From Onchocerca lupi (taxonomy: Eukaryota; Nematoda; Chromadorea; Rhabditida; Onchocercidae), in the NCBI GenBank assembly GCA_028564675.1, contig JAOVVO010000047.1, positions 62,001 through 126,000 on the forward strand: a stretch of DNA of 64,000 nucleotides, in the 5' to 3' direction. Numbering within the stretch: position 1 is the stretch's first letter; each line of letters begins with the position of its first letter. Positions 1 to 13,180 of this stretch are shown here, piece by piece. The position numbers and the translations under genes are program-made. The notes below the pieces were generated by a model. That model was not told where the DNA came from. It worked only from the letters and a program-made list of their open reading frames with translations, and made no database searches.

Positions 1-115
1 AGCGCATTCAGATTTACGAGATTTTGCGAGAAATATGTCTGCTGCAATGGTAAATGGTATACAAATTGAGCACAAACAGGATATTCTCATTCACATGACT
101 TTTTCGGATGAATAA
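1..115 (+). CDS. C-terminal exon of an unknown gene entering from the left
   Basis: An open frame of 37 codons runs from base 2 to a TAA at 113-115, so the gene begins outside the window. The encoded tail contains HSDLRDFARNMSAAM and ends DILIHMTFSDE. It uses many codons that are uncommon in the surrounding A+T-rich DNA (GCG, CGA, CAC, GCA), which is why I treat it as coding. There is no signal peptide or membrane segment in this piece. I do not recognise the family. Reading frame and strand are seen directly; the assignment as a last exon is inferred from the stop followed by stop-rich sequence. Confidence 0.6.
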   Translation, partial: AHSDLRDFARNMSAAMVNGIQIEHKQDILIHMTFSDE

Positions 116-2550
116 TTTTGATATAAACTGAAGCAAATGTTTGGTAGATTTGATTTTTGATTTTTTTCGTTTTATTTTAATTACTGAAATCATTGAAAAA
201 CATAATAGCTAGTAGACTTTAAAGAAAAAAAAAAAAACTTTAGTGAGCACTTTTTTTTCTTTTGTCAGATCCATTAATTTGAGCTTTAAATTACTTGCTT
301 TTCTCTAACATTAGCCTGCTAGAACCAAATTTTTTTCCTTTAAATTTTACAGTCTTGAATTACTGTTATTTTTTCAATGATGCTCTTATATAAAATCGAG
401 TTATGATGATGCGCTTATATTTCTGCATGTTTCATAGGTATATGCTTGTTTGCGCTTTTTTTCCGCTCTTTGATTAATTTCATCTTCAACAATTTTTTAT
501 ATTTGTCTTAAGAACGTTGATTTAAATATAGTTGGTATTGGTCTTGCTAGTTCCTGAACTCATATTTTTAGGATCTTGTTGATGAGATTTGTGAATAGTA
601 GCAACCATATCACATTAACTAATTTATTGCTCTACTTGTGATCTTATTTTGTACCATTTCTGTAACTAGCAATTGAATGTTGCAAAAGGAATCTAAATTG
701 CTTAATATTTTACATTTACGAGAGGATTTCATTACTGACAGTTTAAGTTTATAAAACTTCAGATTTTAACAACAAAAGAAAGACATTTATTTTATTTTTA
801 TAACGAAGTAATAGTCGGCATAGTAATTGTGATGTTCAGAATAGATGTTAACTATTAATTCATGCATTGGTAGATATAGTAAGTGACGTATATAGTAGAT
901 ACATCTCCGGTATGTTTATATTGTGGACATAAGCGGCAAGAACAGTAGTTCGACACTTTTAAGGATGGCATAATTTTTTTCCTTTATATTAGCGAAGTTA
1001 TGGCTCATTAATTTTTTGAAACTTACCATTATTTCGAATCCAGTTTGTATTTTTGATGGGAAGAGTATCGTTCCGTAGGCAGTATTTGGCATTTCCATTT
1101 TATTATATAACTGCAGCCATAGAGTATTTTCTGATTTTTAGGTAACTTCAATACCAAGTACTGTTTGGTATGGGAATGTAATTGTTTAAATATTATATTT
1201 CAATCTTCTTGAAATAATACGATTTCTAAAACATAATGATTTCATCAGGACAGGGTAGAAGTAAGAAAGTAGAAATCATAGCAATCAGTTCTGGTAAATT
1301 TCCATTTAAGTATTATTACATGTTTATGTATGTATATATAAGGCGAGTTTCAAATTTTTTTCAGGAAGAGTTTGCAAGTGAAGATTGATATAATGCTCGT
1401 TACCTGATATAGGAGTACATACTTTGCAGATCATATGAACCATCATGTACCACATATTGAATTTATTGTTCAGTTTTGGTCATTTTGCCAGTTTCTTTCG
1501 GTTTCTAATAATTCAAATAATTTATAGTACTCTTTTATTATATAATTAACTTTCTCAATAGGAAGAGCAAACTTTGTTACTTGTTATATATTTACTATTT
1601 CTATTATCCATTATTTTTGCTCAGTCTCATCAATATGCAGTGCATTATTTCTTTTTTTTTTTCTTTTCCTTTTTTGACAATAGAACAGATTTTAAATATT
1701 CATAGTTGTTTAATTACCTGAAATATTTTAATATTCTGCAGCCTGGAATTGTGTCCAATTTGCTTTAAATGATTGAACTTATGTATATAATTTACTGTCA
1801 GTTGGTTGAAGCGCGCATGATTTCATTTCTCGAAGGGAATGATTAGATTTGTCCGGTGAATTGACGATGTGCTACATAAATTTACTACACCCAGCAGATA
1901 GCAGATAGAGTAAATTAATCGGCAAATTAGCGGAGTCAATTAATTAAATGCTGAATTATTAGAAAGATGATAAATGCAAAATGGTTTAAATCTCAATCTT
2001 TATGATTTAAATTACGGTGGATTTAATGGTCGATTTGGCAATAATCGATATTAATTATTTTTCGGAAGTTAAATATGAATTAAAAAGTGAAACAAATTTT
2101 TAATTTTTCAAAGTTTTAAAGAACTTTGGAAAGAATGTTTCTTTCCGATTCCAGCAAAATGATATAAATTTGCAACATTAAAGTCTAACAAAAAATTGAT
2201 GCTTCAATCGATATCTCAACATACGGTTTGCTTGCAATTTCTTGATATTTTCGGATTTTAGTGTTGGATATCTTCAAGTTTCTTTTCTGATTATATTGAT
2301 AAATATGTATTCCGTCGGGACAAATACTTTTTTTCTCGAAATTTTTTGATATTAAATCGTGTGCTGACAAGTTTGACAGACGACAAATATGTAGGAAATA
2401 GCAAATATTATATTAAATATAAATGAAATTAACAGCTAATATAGAGATTAAATTTGGCAAGTAAACCAATTATTAATCATTAGGATGCTTGATCTTTTAA
2501 TCTTTCGATCTTTTTTTTTTTCCATAAATTATACATACATATATATTAAG
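116..2550. other. A+T-rich stretch without a confident gene
   Basis: No exon with both credible splice sites and a supported family was found. The only notable frame is on the minus strand at roughly 2185-2412 (about 75 codons, ending ASIFC). It has a mixed, protein-like composition but no clear acceptor, start or known domain. The left part probably holds the 3' untranslated region of the gene ending at 115. Confidence 0.5.
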
Positions 2551-3199
2551 ATCTTTCATAATGTTTCCCATCTGGACACTCAGAGGATTAAAGTTCATCC
2601 CAGCATTTCTGTATATTTGGAGAATCACAGTGTCAGTGAATTGCTTTCTGATATCTATTGCTTCTTATCGTAATTTTTTTTTTCAGCTATCAATAGTCAT
2701 TTTTGAAAGCACATCTGAATCTTCTACTTTTTTTTCAACTCGTCCAATAAAAAAAACGGTGAGTGGCATTGAATGATATATGATTTCAACTGTTCGTTAA
2801 CTTTCTCAGCTTTATCAACGACTTGATTAATTTTGAATGCCATAGAAACTCTTAGTTTTATCACTTTGTTCATGAATAGAAAATACAGATCATATCCTTT
2901 ATATGAAAAAAGAGCACCTATTCAAGAATGGATTAAAACAAATAATTAGACGGTTGGCAATGATAGGACTTTGATTAAAGTGATAGCAAGTTCTTCCTAT
3001 CCCCCTGCGTCACTAATTAGATATGCAAAATTTCTCTGTTTTATATTATTAACTTTTGAATGTTCATTTCAAGGGCCCAAATTTCACATTTCTTCAGAGA
3101 TTTCAAAAGAAAAATTGCTAATTGTATTGCACGATGATCTTTTTTTTTTTTTTTTTTTTACAGTGGAGGGGGATTCGTGAAAGAATTATTAGAAACTAA
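2551..3199 (+). CDS. Tentative last exons of a small unknown gene
   Basis: Three pieces suggest the end of a plus-strand gene. The first is a coding-like frame after TATTAAG at 2551 (KIFHNVSHLDTQRIKVHPS...), open to 2670. The second is a 72-base piece, 2687-2758, bounded by a T-rich CAG acceptor and a strong GTGAGT donor. It reads LSIVIFESTSESSTFF... in phase 0 and is closed by stops in the other two phases. The third, 3164-3199, follows a long T tract and ACAG and reads WRGIRERIIRN then TAA, also phase 0. An AATAAA lies 15 bases later. The join between the first and second pieces is uncertain, because the apparent 17-base gap is too short for an intron; an earlier donor (GTATAT at about 2609) would be needed. 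I recognise no family. A decayed gene is an alternative. Confidence 0.33.
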
Positions 3200-3213
3200 A
3201 AGCTCAACAGAAG

Positions 3214-3219
3214 AATAAA
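3214..3219 (+). other. Polyadenylation signal AATAAA
   Basis: A canonical AATAAA 15 bases after the TAA of the tentative gene ending at 3199. Its position supports a transcript 3' end here, though the hexamer is common in A+T-rich DNA. Confidence 0.35.
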
Positions 3220-3615
3220 ATATTTTGCTTGATTTTAATTAGATAACCTTAGTGCATAATTAATTAAATCTTGACTAGGGCTTACATTAATCATTTGATT
3301 AAATCTGTGCTACAAAGTAACCTTTTAAGACTGAAAGCATTCAAAAATTAGAAAAACTTCAATTTAATTATGTGGCAGTCAGGATTCATTGTTTCAAAAA
3401 TCAAGAGTCTGGGTGGATACTGATAATTATTACGTTACGAATTAAAGATTGTACTTCTAAATCAATCCTAAGACATATGGTCACACTTATTATCTTACAA
3501 AAACATCAAATATATTTCGTATAAATTAAAATTTCAACTCAAATACGATGACCTAAATGAGATCAGCACAATGCAAACAGTAAATAACTTCTTTTTTGAT
3601 TTTTCCTTCTGATAA

Positions 3616-6600
3616 TCAAGATAATAGATTGAGGCAGGTAATAAGACAAATAAATATTATAGTAATAACTTTGGTAACGATTATGGTCATTCGAACAGCG
3701 TTATTTAGACTTGCTGTTGCTAAATCACGATTGCAACGATCACCGATACATGCACAATACAATTCTTCTTCCTCATTACTCATCCATTTATGTGAACAAC
3801 CAAGTTGAATCTAAATAAAAATAAAAAATAAATTTGCCGAAAATATTGTTAAAAATTTTTGCAAATGTTTTACGAGAAACTCTATAATTCCGAAAGTTTC
3901 GAATATATTTCAAAATTTTTGAATTAAGTAATGTTTGAAATCTTGAATACAAGAGATAATATATATATATATATATTTTAAATCAACAAATTTTCACCAT
4001 ACTTCGTTTCTAAGCAACTGCTTTTTCATTAAAAAAAAAAAAAAAAAAAGAAAAAAGTGAAAGTAAGTTACGATTATATTTTACATCCCTATTGCAATTA
4101 AAATAAGATGAGCTTTTAAAAAAAGTAAATTCAATGAAATTTTAAGACAAAGTTTTAAAATTCAAACATGATGGTTATCGGTGACATTGATACATCCTTG
4201 ACGTTCATTTAAGATTGTTTGTTGCTGTCGATATTGTTTGGTACCAAGAAATAACCTTTGTGTCGCATAGGTACAATAATGTCCCATGCATTGATTTTGT
4301 TTGCATGATGCAGTTATACTGACATCTTGCGTACTTACTTCACAATTAATACATTTTTGCAATTCTGATGGAAAATCATTTTCTCTGCAAATAAAAAAAC
4401 TTAATTATTTTAATAAAAGATTTCAAAGTTATTCCCCTAAATAAAAATTGTTATAATTTAGTTATGATATTTAATCACTAATCAAGCGGTTATGTAAAAT
4501 ATGATAAATTTTTTTTACCAAAAGTGGAAAACTTATATCTGATCAATAATTAAGTAGCTATGTAAGTATGATGATTCCGTGTCAACGATTGGAGCACTTA
4601 GACATTTGTATCTGATCACCAGTCAAGTGATTATGTAAAGTATGATGATATCATGCCAACGATTGGAAAATTTAACATTTGTATTCAGTGCTTTTCGAAA
4701 AAAATTTAATTAATTAATTACTTAATGTTTACTTTGAACTTGTAAACAGAGATCGTGTTCGAGTAGCTCCTTGTTCGAGTAGATGATTCCATGGTGGAAA
4801 ACGTTTATATGCAACATTGCAGTTATTTGTATTGCATATGCAATGTTTACGTGGTGAACTGGCACCTCTAAAATTCAAAATTTCTTACTTAAAAAAGTAA
4901 AAATAAATAGAAATATAAATTACTGTACATTGAGATATGAAGACACGGTAAAATGAAATAAGAAGATAGGAGACTGAAAGATGATAGTTTGATGGATAAA
5001 AATGGCATTTCTCAGCTTTAGGCTATTTTCTTTTTAGTGCTATATGAAAAAAGTAATATTTTTATGTACTTGAATAGCACTAAGTTTTAATTCTCGAGAA
5101 ACTTTTATGACAAGCTGTTAAAGATGAACCACACATCCATAAATCTAAGTATTGCTCATTTGACGAATAACTTAAATAAATTAATCATTAATTATTCATG
5201 AATTTGACACAAAAAAATTTAACAAAATCAGTACTGGAAAATATTTGAAAAAAAAAAAAGAAAAAAGGTCAAGTTGAAAATTTCTTCTCCTAGATTAGTA
5301 GAAAAAGCTGTTTTAGAGTAGAAATTTTTTGAACTATTAGTGTAAACTTCCGGTACAAGAATTTTTAATGCAAAATTATTATTTTCAGTTGGTTTAATCG
5401 ATTTTATGATAAATAGTAAACTTCAAAAGAAATAAACAATTTGCTCATACAATAAAAAGAGTTCTTTGCAAGAAAAATATTGATCATTTATAGAAAGAAT
5501 AGTAAATTTGAATTTTATTTTTGACGAAAATCAGAAAGATGAAACTTTCTGTTTCATATTTAACTTTAGTGCAATCAAAAAGCACATCGATTGTATCAGT
5601 AATTTTCGGAATTTTTTTTCCGTTATCAGTTCATGATAATAATGATAGATAGACAATAAAAAAAAAATGGAGAAGATATATGAATTAGCAAAAAAATGCA
5701 TGAAAAATTAATTAGCAATTTGCTGATATAATAAGAATAATTTTGAAATGAAAAAAAAATTTGATGGAAGCTATTTGATGCCTAAATTGAAATGAATTTA
5801 ATTTTTACCTGCTGACGGTAACACACATTCGTGTTCGATAGTACAACAACTCAGGTCCTTTATAAAAAAAAGGTAATGATGGAGGGCCATAACCGCATCC
5901 AGCAGCTCCTATAAGAAAATATGTTTTCTGTATAAAATATCAAAAACTTAATTAATTTTTCCAAACTTTTTATTGCCTACTTGATGACACAAAAGACTTT
6001 CCATTTTGAGCTTCATTTTTCTTTTTTCTTTTTTTTCTTTCTTTTGTTTTTTTTTTTTTTTTTTTTTTTTTTTGGTCAAAATTAGTTTTAATTTGTGAAA
6101 TAAAATCTGTCCATTTTTTGCATTATTTTTATTCAGTAATAATCCATAATTTGTTTCCAACAAGTTATTCAAACACTTTTAACTCAGACTTGCAAAAATT
6201 TGTCAAGATTTTAACTGTTTTAACTGGAACCATTTTTGATACCTGTTATAGAATCTTCATGACACCACTGTCCCCGACATATTTCACCGCAATCCGGTTC
6301 ACGATCCGAACAATTTCGACATGTGATAGTTCGTCGATGCACTGGCCTTATATAAATCATATCATTACAAAATTCACCTGTAAAAATTTCAATCAATAAT
6401 TAAAAATTGTCATCCGAATTTTTTTTTTGGTTTATTTATTTTCCCATGAAAAAATAATTGTTGCTATAACTTGCAATGCGCAATGAAAATTCTTCGTTTT
6501 ATTCTTTGTCAAACAAAAGCATATCAATTTTATCTTAATCTTATAGTTTACTCCGGCATTTCGAATCCAGAAAAGAGCTCTGTGATTGCTGAAACTATGA

Positions 6601-7841
6601 AATTAACGGTAAAGAGAATCCATTGTCAATTTTAACTTATTTTTTTCAATGAAAAACTATACACAGCTCTTTTTTTTTTTCCTCTTTTTAAATTAAGCTT
6701 CGTTTAAAATTTGGTCACTTGCATCGAATTCTTTCCATTTTGCTAACAGAAGAAGAAAAAAACAAAAGGATAAACCCAAGTAAGAGGGCAAAGTAAACAA
6801 CCAAAATATTGGCTATAGTTTCAATCTCCATTCATCCCTTTCCTCCTTTTTCTTTTTTTTCTTCTTTTTCCCAATCACTTTCCAAACTTTTCAATATTTT
6901 TGGCATTTTAATAGCTTTTCCTCTTTTTTTTTTCGATTACTTTTTGAATTTTTCAAAATATTTTCGTCATTTCCGATTGCTAAAAACTTCAATAATTAAT
7001 TGGCCTCATCAATAATATTTAAGCCATTTTTTTCCGACCTCTCTTTTTTTTTTTTTTACATAAAAAGATCTATAGAAATGTTATATTTCTTTCTCAAATT
7101 AGAGTTTTTTTGATTTCTGCTACTTAAATTACGCTTCAATTAATTGAAAATGAAAATTAAATCAATGTTTCATCCGAAAAAATTGATGGAAATAAAGGCA
7201 AAAAGTTAAATGAAAATTTAATTTTTTGCAAAGCAAAGCATAAATTTGTATAATTACCCTTACAGACGCATAAAATATGATCCTGAAACCGATCATAGTC
7301 GCAGCCCATTTGAGTACGAGGTGGTCTTTTGATGCATCCTTTAGTGATCCGGTAATGATCTCGCTCATCCGTTGGTCTACGTTCAATAAAACAATAATCT
7401 GATTCGCAAGAACCCATCTAAAGAATTGGAAGATGAAATTTTTTGACTGATTTTAATTTTCCAAAGTTCATAACAATTTCTCCAGATGAAATTATATAAC
7501 TTTTAATAAATGTAAGATTTTAACTATGTTTTAAGTTTCACTCATCGTAGCACTTCGTTTGAAAAAAACGAAATTTTTTTTTTCAAAGTAAAAAATTATT
7601 ATGATATAAAAACACATTCAAGTGATACGATGCATTACAGTATGTTTTCTCTTAGTTTAATTAAGTTGTTAATGCTGCATTTTTCGAATTTTCTTCAATT
7701 TACGGATAGATAAATACTAACCTGACAGTTGCACGGTTCATTATAACATGTGCCAGCACAAGAATAACAGCGCGACGAAACTTGATGTGTTATAAATATT
7801 GTAGGTGCTAACATGATGTGCGATAAATATATTATTAACAT
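3616..7841 (-). CDS. Triple Ly6/uPAR-like domain protein, probably GPI-anchored
   Basis: Seven exons (7841-7722, 7417-7258, 6377-6243, 5908-5809, 4867-4733, 4384-4168, 3810-3616) join with phase kept at every junction and give 353 residues. Residues 1-24 resemble a signal peptide. Three cysteine-rich modules follow: about 25-98 (opens CYSC, closes CVCKGEFCN), 113-189 (opens CRNC, closes CICNTNNCN) and 228-316 (opens CINC, closes CACIGDRCN). The closing C-x-C-x4-C-N signature is that of Ly6/uPAR three-finger and related nematode modules. Residues 330-353 are hydrophobic and end the protein with no cytoplasmic tail, as in GPI-attachment signals; a tail-anchored helix is the alternative. All donors are GT; the last (GTTTGA) is weak, and the read-through alternative stops two codons later, losing the third module's closing cysteines. 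A TTTTAG acceptor 22 bases before the ATG could receive a spliced leader or an upstream exon. An out-of-frame ATG lies between that site and the start. Ligand unknown. Confidence 0.88.
4469..4690. repeat. Degenerate tandem repeat, about 70 bp x 3, in an intron
   Basis: Three related units start near 4469, 4537 and 4610. Each contains a version of TCTGATCA, then TCAAGTG, then TATGTAAAGTATGATGAT; two also share CAACGATTGG. The array lies in the intron between exons 5 and 6 of the triple-Ly6 gene. Confidence 0.7.
6047..6073. repeat. Poly(T) tract in intron
   Basis: A run of 27 T inside the intron between exons 3 and 4 of the triple-Ly6 gene, preceded by other T-rich sequence. A polymorphic homopolymer is likely. 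Confidence 0.9.
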
Positions 7842-7857
7842 TTCAAGTCGAAAATCA

Positions 7858-7872
7858 GCATCCTAAAATGAA
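7858..7872 (-). other. Candidate spliced-leader acceptor of the triple-Ly6 gene
   Basis: On the minus strand CATTTTAG ends at 7863, 22 bases before the ATG at 7841-7839. The frame between is open, so it could also be an ordinary acceptor of an additional upstream coding exon. Confidence 0.4.
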
Positions 7873-10800
7873 ATCCTGAAATGATGATGATTTGCAATAT
7901 AATCAGAAAAATAGCAGTTCAATTTGGTGTAAAGCGAAAAATTACACAAATTTAAGAAATTCATTAGATGGGAGACGAATGCAACAAGTTGTAAGAGAGT
8001 GACTGAACAACGAAAGAAATCATTAGAAATGGGAACGTAGCAATTGGAGTAAGAATTTTCAGAAAGCATTAAAAATTAAGGAGGAAAAGTTTTCAATTTT
8101 TCAATTTCAGCATCATGCTGTCTCTCGTCCCTTTTTAACTTGTCTTTTCGATGAATAATAATAAGCAATGATTAATTAATGCTATTCATTTAGATAAAAT
8201 ATGATAGAATGTACTTTTTAGATTTTAAGTTTCAAAATTTCAAATGTATTTATAGAAACTGCAAGACTGATATATTCTCTGCAATGAATAATATTAATGC
8301 TTCATCTATTAATTTTTCGCAATTTTCGGATTATATCTCTTAATGATTTTTTCTAGTCTTGAAAAATAGTCTAGACTATTGATTTTATCAAAACTAATAG
8401 AGCAAGCTTGATACGATGACTAAACTATACGACAAATTAACTATTGCAAAATTTTCCAATAATTTACCAACTATTGAGATAACTAATGTCTTGGCATCAT
8501 TTGGCTATTGGCAATAAATTTTCGAGATTATAAAACAAAAATTTTTAGTTATCATTAATCTCTTAGTTTTTTAATTAAAATTTCAACATTTTTACATCAC
8601 TGAATTTTAATAAAAACTTTCTTCAGAAGTATAAGAATTTTATCCTCAAAAGGACAACAATAATTAATCAATTTTGAGCATTATTCGATCCGAAATTCGA
8701 GATTTTCAAAAAAATCTTTTTCAAAGTCATTTTATGTTTTGTCATCTTATTCCAAACTCCTATTTTGTTTACAGGCTGATATGAAATATTTGTTTACTGA
8801 GTTCCGAATTAAAATTTTTTTCTATAAATCTACAGTATGAATATTTTCAGAACTTTGATTGTTTAATCAAGTCCGAATTTTGCTAAGTAGAAAAACTATC
8901 ATGAAATTGTAGAGTAATTTTATTGAAACTAGAAGAATATAATAATGCGAAACGGAAAAAAATAGCATGAAAAATAACTGAGCAAAGTTTAAAGTAGAAA
9001 TTTACTTGTCAAATTTCTTTAGAGATCAAAAAATAAAATTAAATCTAAATCTATAATTCCATTGATTGCTAGGAAAATCATAAAGTTCTTTTCTCCTTTT
9101 TGTTCTCCTTCGTGCGAACGAAAAAAAATTTTAAAGTAAAAGGAAATTATATAAAATTGCATTTATCAATTATAAATAATTAATGTCTCCTTCTAATTTA
9201 TGATTCCAGAAAAATTTGTTTACATTAAGTTCTGATGAACTATAAAACGAATCATTTTTATTCTGCAATGAATAAAATTAGTCGGCAATTAAATAAAACT
9301 AATAATGACTGAATTAAATTTGAAGTATAACATTAAAAGCTTCAGAATAGCTATTGTCTAAAAGTTAGGAATAAATAAAAAAAAATAACTGACAGTTGTT
9401 ATTGGAAGGATTTTTCTCTTATTATTTTATTTTAAATCATTTCTCCATAAAATTAAAAATTTAAACTCAAGTATGCCAAACTTGAAAAAAAGAAAAAAAA
9501 TTAAACTCAAGTATCTCACAGATAGTGGAGCATATCAAGTAATAAAAAAAACTGAATCATGCATTATTTTAATACCATAGTAAATAAATAAATTAATTAA
9601 TAATACTGAAGTGTCGAAATATCATTTAACCGAACACATGATGGTTGAAAAAAAACAGGCAAATAAGCGGATCAAATATAATTACTATAGGAAGGTGATC
9701 TGATGGTAACAGTTAGCATCATTCAAAAAGTTTCTATGCAATATTATTATAATTTTAGACAAAAAAAGATAGCAAAAATGTTAATTAAATAAAAAGTAGC
9801 AAGAATACTAATTATCAATCTTACTTATAATAATGAAGAATATTATTGTTTATTCAGTTTTACTGTTTGCTAAAAAAAAATCCTATATTGCGAACAATTT
9901 GTAATTTGTTATAATTTTAAATCATATCAAATGTTAAAATTAATTACACCAAATTCCAAATTATCATATTTTGCACGAATTGATTTCTCGATAATATCGT
10001 TTCCATCTTCATGGCATCCTTCTCTTCTTCCATTGTTTTAACTCAACAATATCCAAGAAAATTTAAAAATAATTTAAAATCAACTTCTTAAATGAAATTA
10101 CCTCGATCGTTAAAATTATCATACAAATTTGTAGCAGTTTTAAAACATTATTTGATTATCATATAACATAAAAGAAATATATTTTAATGAAAATGAATAA
10201 CTTCTGAAATAATCACCAAGTGACGATAGTATATCACTTTCACACTTGGAACTTGGTAATTTCCGAGAAATTAACGTTTATTTGGACCGGAAATTGTTGC
10301 CTGAGTTGTTAGCTTAATGATGTTGATGATAATAATAATGATGATGCCGTTAGTTGATTACTATACTTTTCGTTTATTTCTTTTTCATCTTCTTATTCGC
10401 CTTCTCAATACATTTCCCCAGCAATCCTAAATTAGTCCTTATCGCTATGATAACAGCTTTCTCCTCATGTTCGATCATTAAAATTTTTTTTTCTCGAAAA
10501 TAATATTTTTAGCCAACGAACTCAAAACTGGGAATTAGTGTTTTGAAAGATGAGAATATATATATATATAATCCTTTAAATTATATATATATAATGCAAA
10601 TAATTTCCACATTATTTTAAAAACAATTCTTTTTTTTTCTAACTCATTTTCTCACGTTTTTTCTTGAAAGAATTAATAATTTAAAAAAAAAAAAAAACAT
10701 TTTAGGATTTTCACATCACACGAAAATGTTTTATATTTTGTTTCAAACCAATACTAATCATAAATTAGCTTCAAAGTAAAGAAATGATTACTGATATGCC

Positions 10801-13170
10801 TATATTTCATTTTGCAACTAAAATATAAATCGAAGCAAATAGTACTAATTTAATCCGCTATACACTAAACTCAAAATAATGAGAAATTTGCCATTATCAT
10901 TTAATACCAAATTATATCAATAGCAATATAATAAATAAATGATTAAGAGGTAGTGATTTGTAAAAAAAAAAAAAAAAAGGATTTGGAAAATAAAAAGGAC
11001 AAAAAAAAAGATAACATTTTTAGGGAATGAAATCAGTTATTTGAGAAAAGTTTAAAAATTAAATATTAATCTTTAAAAATTAAAAAATCAATTATATAAA
11101 CTAATTTAAAAATAATTTAGAATATTGATAAAGAATGTCAGCAGCATATAAGGATATAATGATATTCTGCCTAATTCCATTATTTTTCGAAAATTTCAGT
11201 AAGAATTTCTTCTACTAATTTATTGCTTGTATCTAAAAAAATGACAAAAAAAAAAGCAAAAAGGCCAAACTTTTTTGAACACAACGTTGAAAAAAGATGG
11301 CAAAAATGCGAAAAAAGTTAAGAAAGTAGAAATAAAGAATATGTAAAAAAATGAAAATAAAATAAAGAAAAAATAAATGCCATTTGAATATAACGCATCA
11401 TTAAACAATTCTATGAAAAATATGCAAGTTGAAAATTAGCGAGCCATAAATGATGAGATGATAACAATGGTCAAAATTTGGTAGATAAATATAATCGTGT
11501 AATTTGCATCATTTATAAGCTTCTGTAATTGATATGAAATCAGAAACTTTAATAAAAATCTTGCATTTGCTTAATAATTCTTCTTCAACTATGGCTCTAA
11601 TTTCATCGTTTTCGCTTTGTTCAACATTCTTACTAATCTATTATATCCATTTTCAAATTGATCTTTAACTTTGGTAAATCAAAAAAGAAAAAAGAAAAAA
11701 AGAAGAGTTAAGTGATATTTTTTCCTTCCAGTTAATTTTTCATGCAATTTGATTCAGTTAAATAGATGAATAAACAAACACAAGATGAAATTTGACCCAA
11801 ATTAAATGGATAGAAATAGACTCAAGATTCAATAGATTTAACATAATTTAGACTCAAGTATCAAAATTCGTATAATAAATTAGACGAATTTCTTGTGGGA
11901 CATTTTTTTTCAGAACTTTATTTTTCAATTCGGAAAAGAAATTTTATTGATAACAATGACAACTCATACAATAAATTAATTGAACTCTTTTCTAGAACTC
12001 TTCTCCCAAATTTTCAACTAAAAGGATGAAATGATAGATAATTTTGAAGGCCTTAAGATAAGTAATAAATAATCTACCTTACGCTTATAAAATATAAATA
12101 ATAGGTTTTCAACTCGACTTCAATAAATTTTAATTAAATTGAAATTTCTGGATATATTAAGAAAAGACACAAACAAGGCCGTTTTATACAGGCGTTAATC
12201 TATTTAGAAAGGAGTACAATTTCAAAATGATTGAAAAGTAATATATTTGTTCTCATCAAACACCCATTTTTTAATGAATAACAATTTATCTTTTCTTCAT
12301 CTTCTGAATTCATTTTTTCTTCTCATTAGAACATGAAACATTTTTTTTTCTTTTTTGTAATCAAACTTCGGAAGAAAAAAGTTTTTTATAAAAACTTCAA
12401 ACACAAAAGATTAGAATGAAATTTTATCATACTTTTTGATTAAAGAAAGCAACTTTTTTTTTTTACTTCAACTTTTTAATCGATAATGAAATTATATCCT
12501 TCTAATCTTCCCTAATCTTTCTGTCCTTATATTTCAAATAATCATATGGAGCAAATTACATATGGCAGTTTTATTTTTAAATTTAACTGACAACTAAAAT
12601 TAAAATTAACAAATAAATGAAACTGAATAGTTAAATGTTAAACAATTTATAAAATTTCCTCTTTTTGGATTATCCAATATTATTCTATGGTCAGAAAGAT
12701 AAGTCGAATTCTTAAGAATTCCCAAAAATGTTCTTCTAGCTCATATGAAAAACATCTCTGAGTTATGAAAAAGCTTATTTGTTAATTTTATATAGAAAAA
12801 ATCCTTTCTTTTTCTTTGCTAAAAGAAGATTTTAAGACAACCATTCATACTTATGTAGCTGAAAAATAATATTTAAATTTGACATTTATAATTTTTCTAC
12901 ATTTCTTTCTCATTTTTTCATGAATTCGCATTTTTAACATAACTTCTTGCACAAATTAATTTTGAAAAGAGAATTTATTTTAATTGAAACGACCGAAAAA
13001 AAATATTTCAATATTTTAAGTAAATACAAATAAAAGATATTTCACTATATATTTTTTTTCAAATAAATGAAGAAAAAAAAGTTAAAAATAAGGTTATCTG
13101 AATTAATAGAATAGAATTATAAACTTTAAATTATCAAAAAACAAAAAAATAAAAAAATTAACTTCATTAA
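7873..13170. other. Gene-poor A+T-rich intergenic DNA
   Basis: No exon with acceptable splice sites, known domain or sustained coding-like frame was found. The short open frames here (for example 7863-8069 and 11220-11408, minus) are rich in Phe, Lys and Asn codons and follow homopolymer tracts. A small (AT)n occurs near 10556. Confidence 0.5.
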
Positions 13171-13180
13171 ATTCTTACAG

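Noticed and set aside
6118..6399. 93-codon plus-strand frame
   Set aside because: It is the antisense of exon 3 of the triple-Ly6 gene, whose cysteine pattern and phase are convincing on the minus strand.
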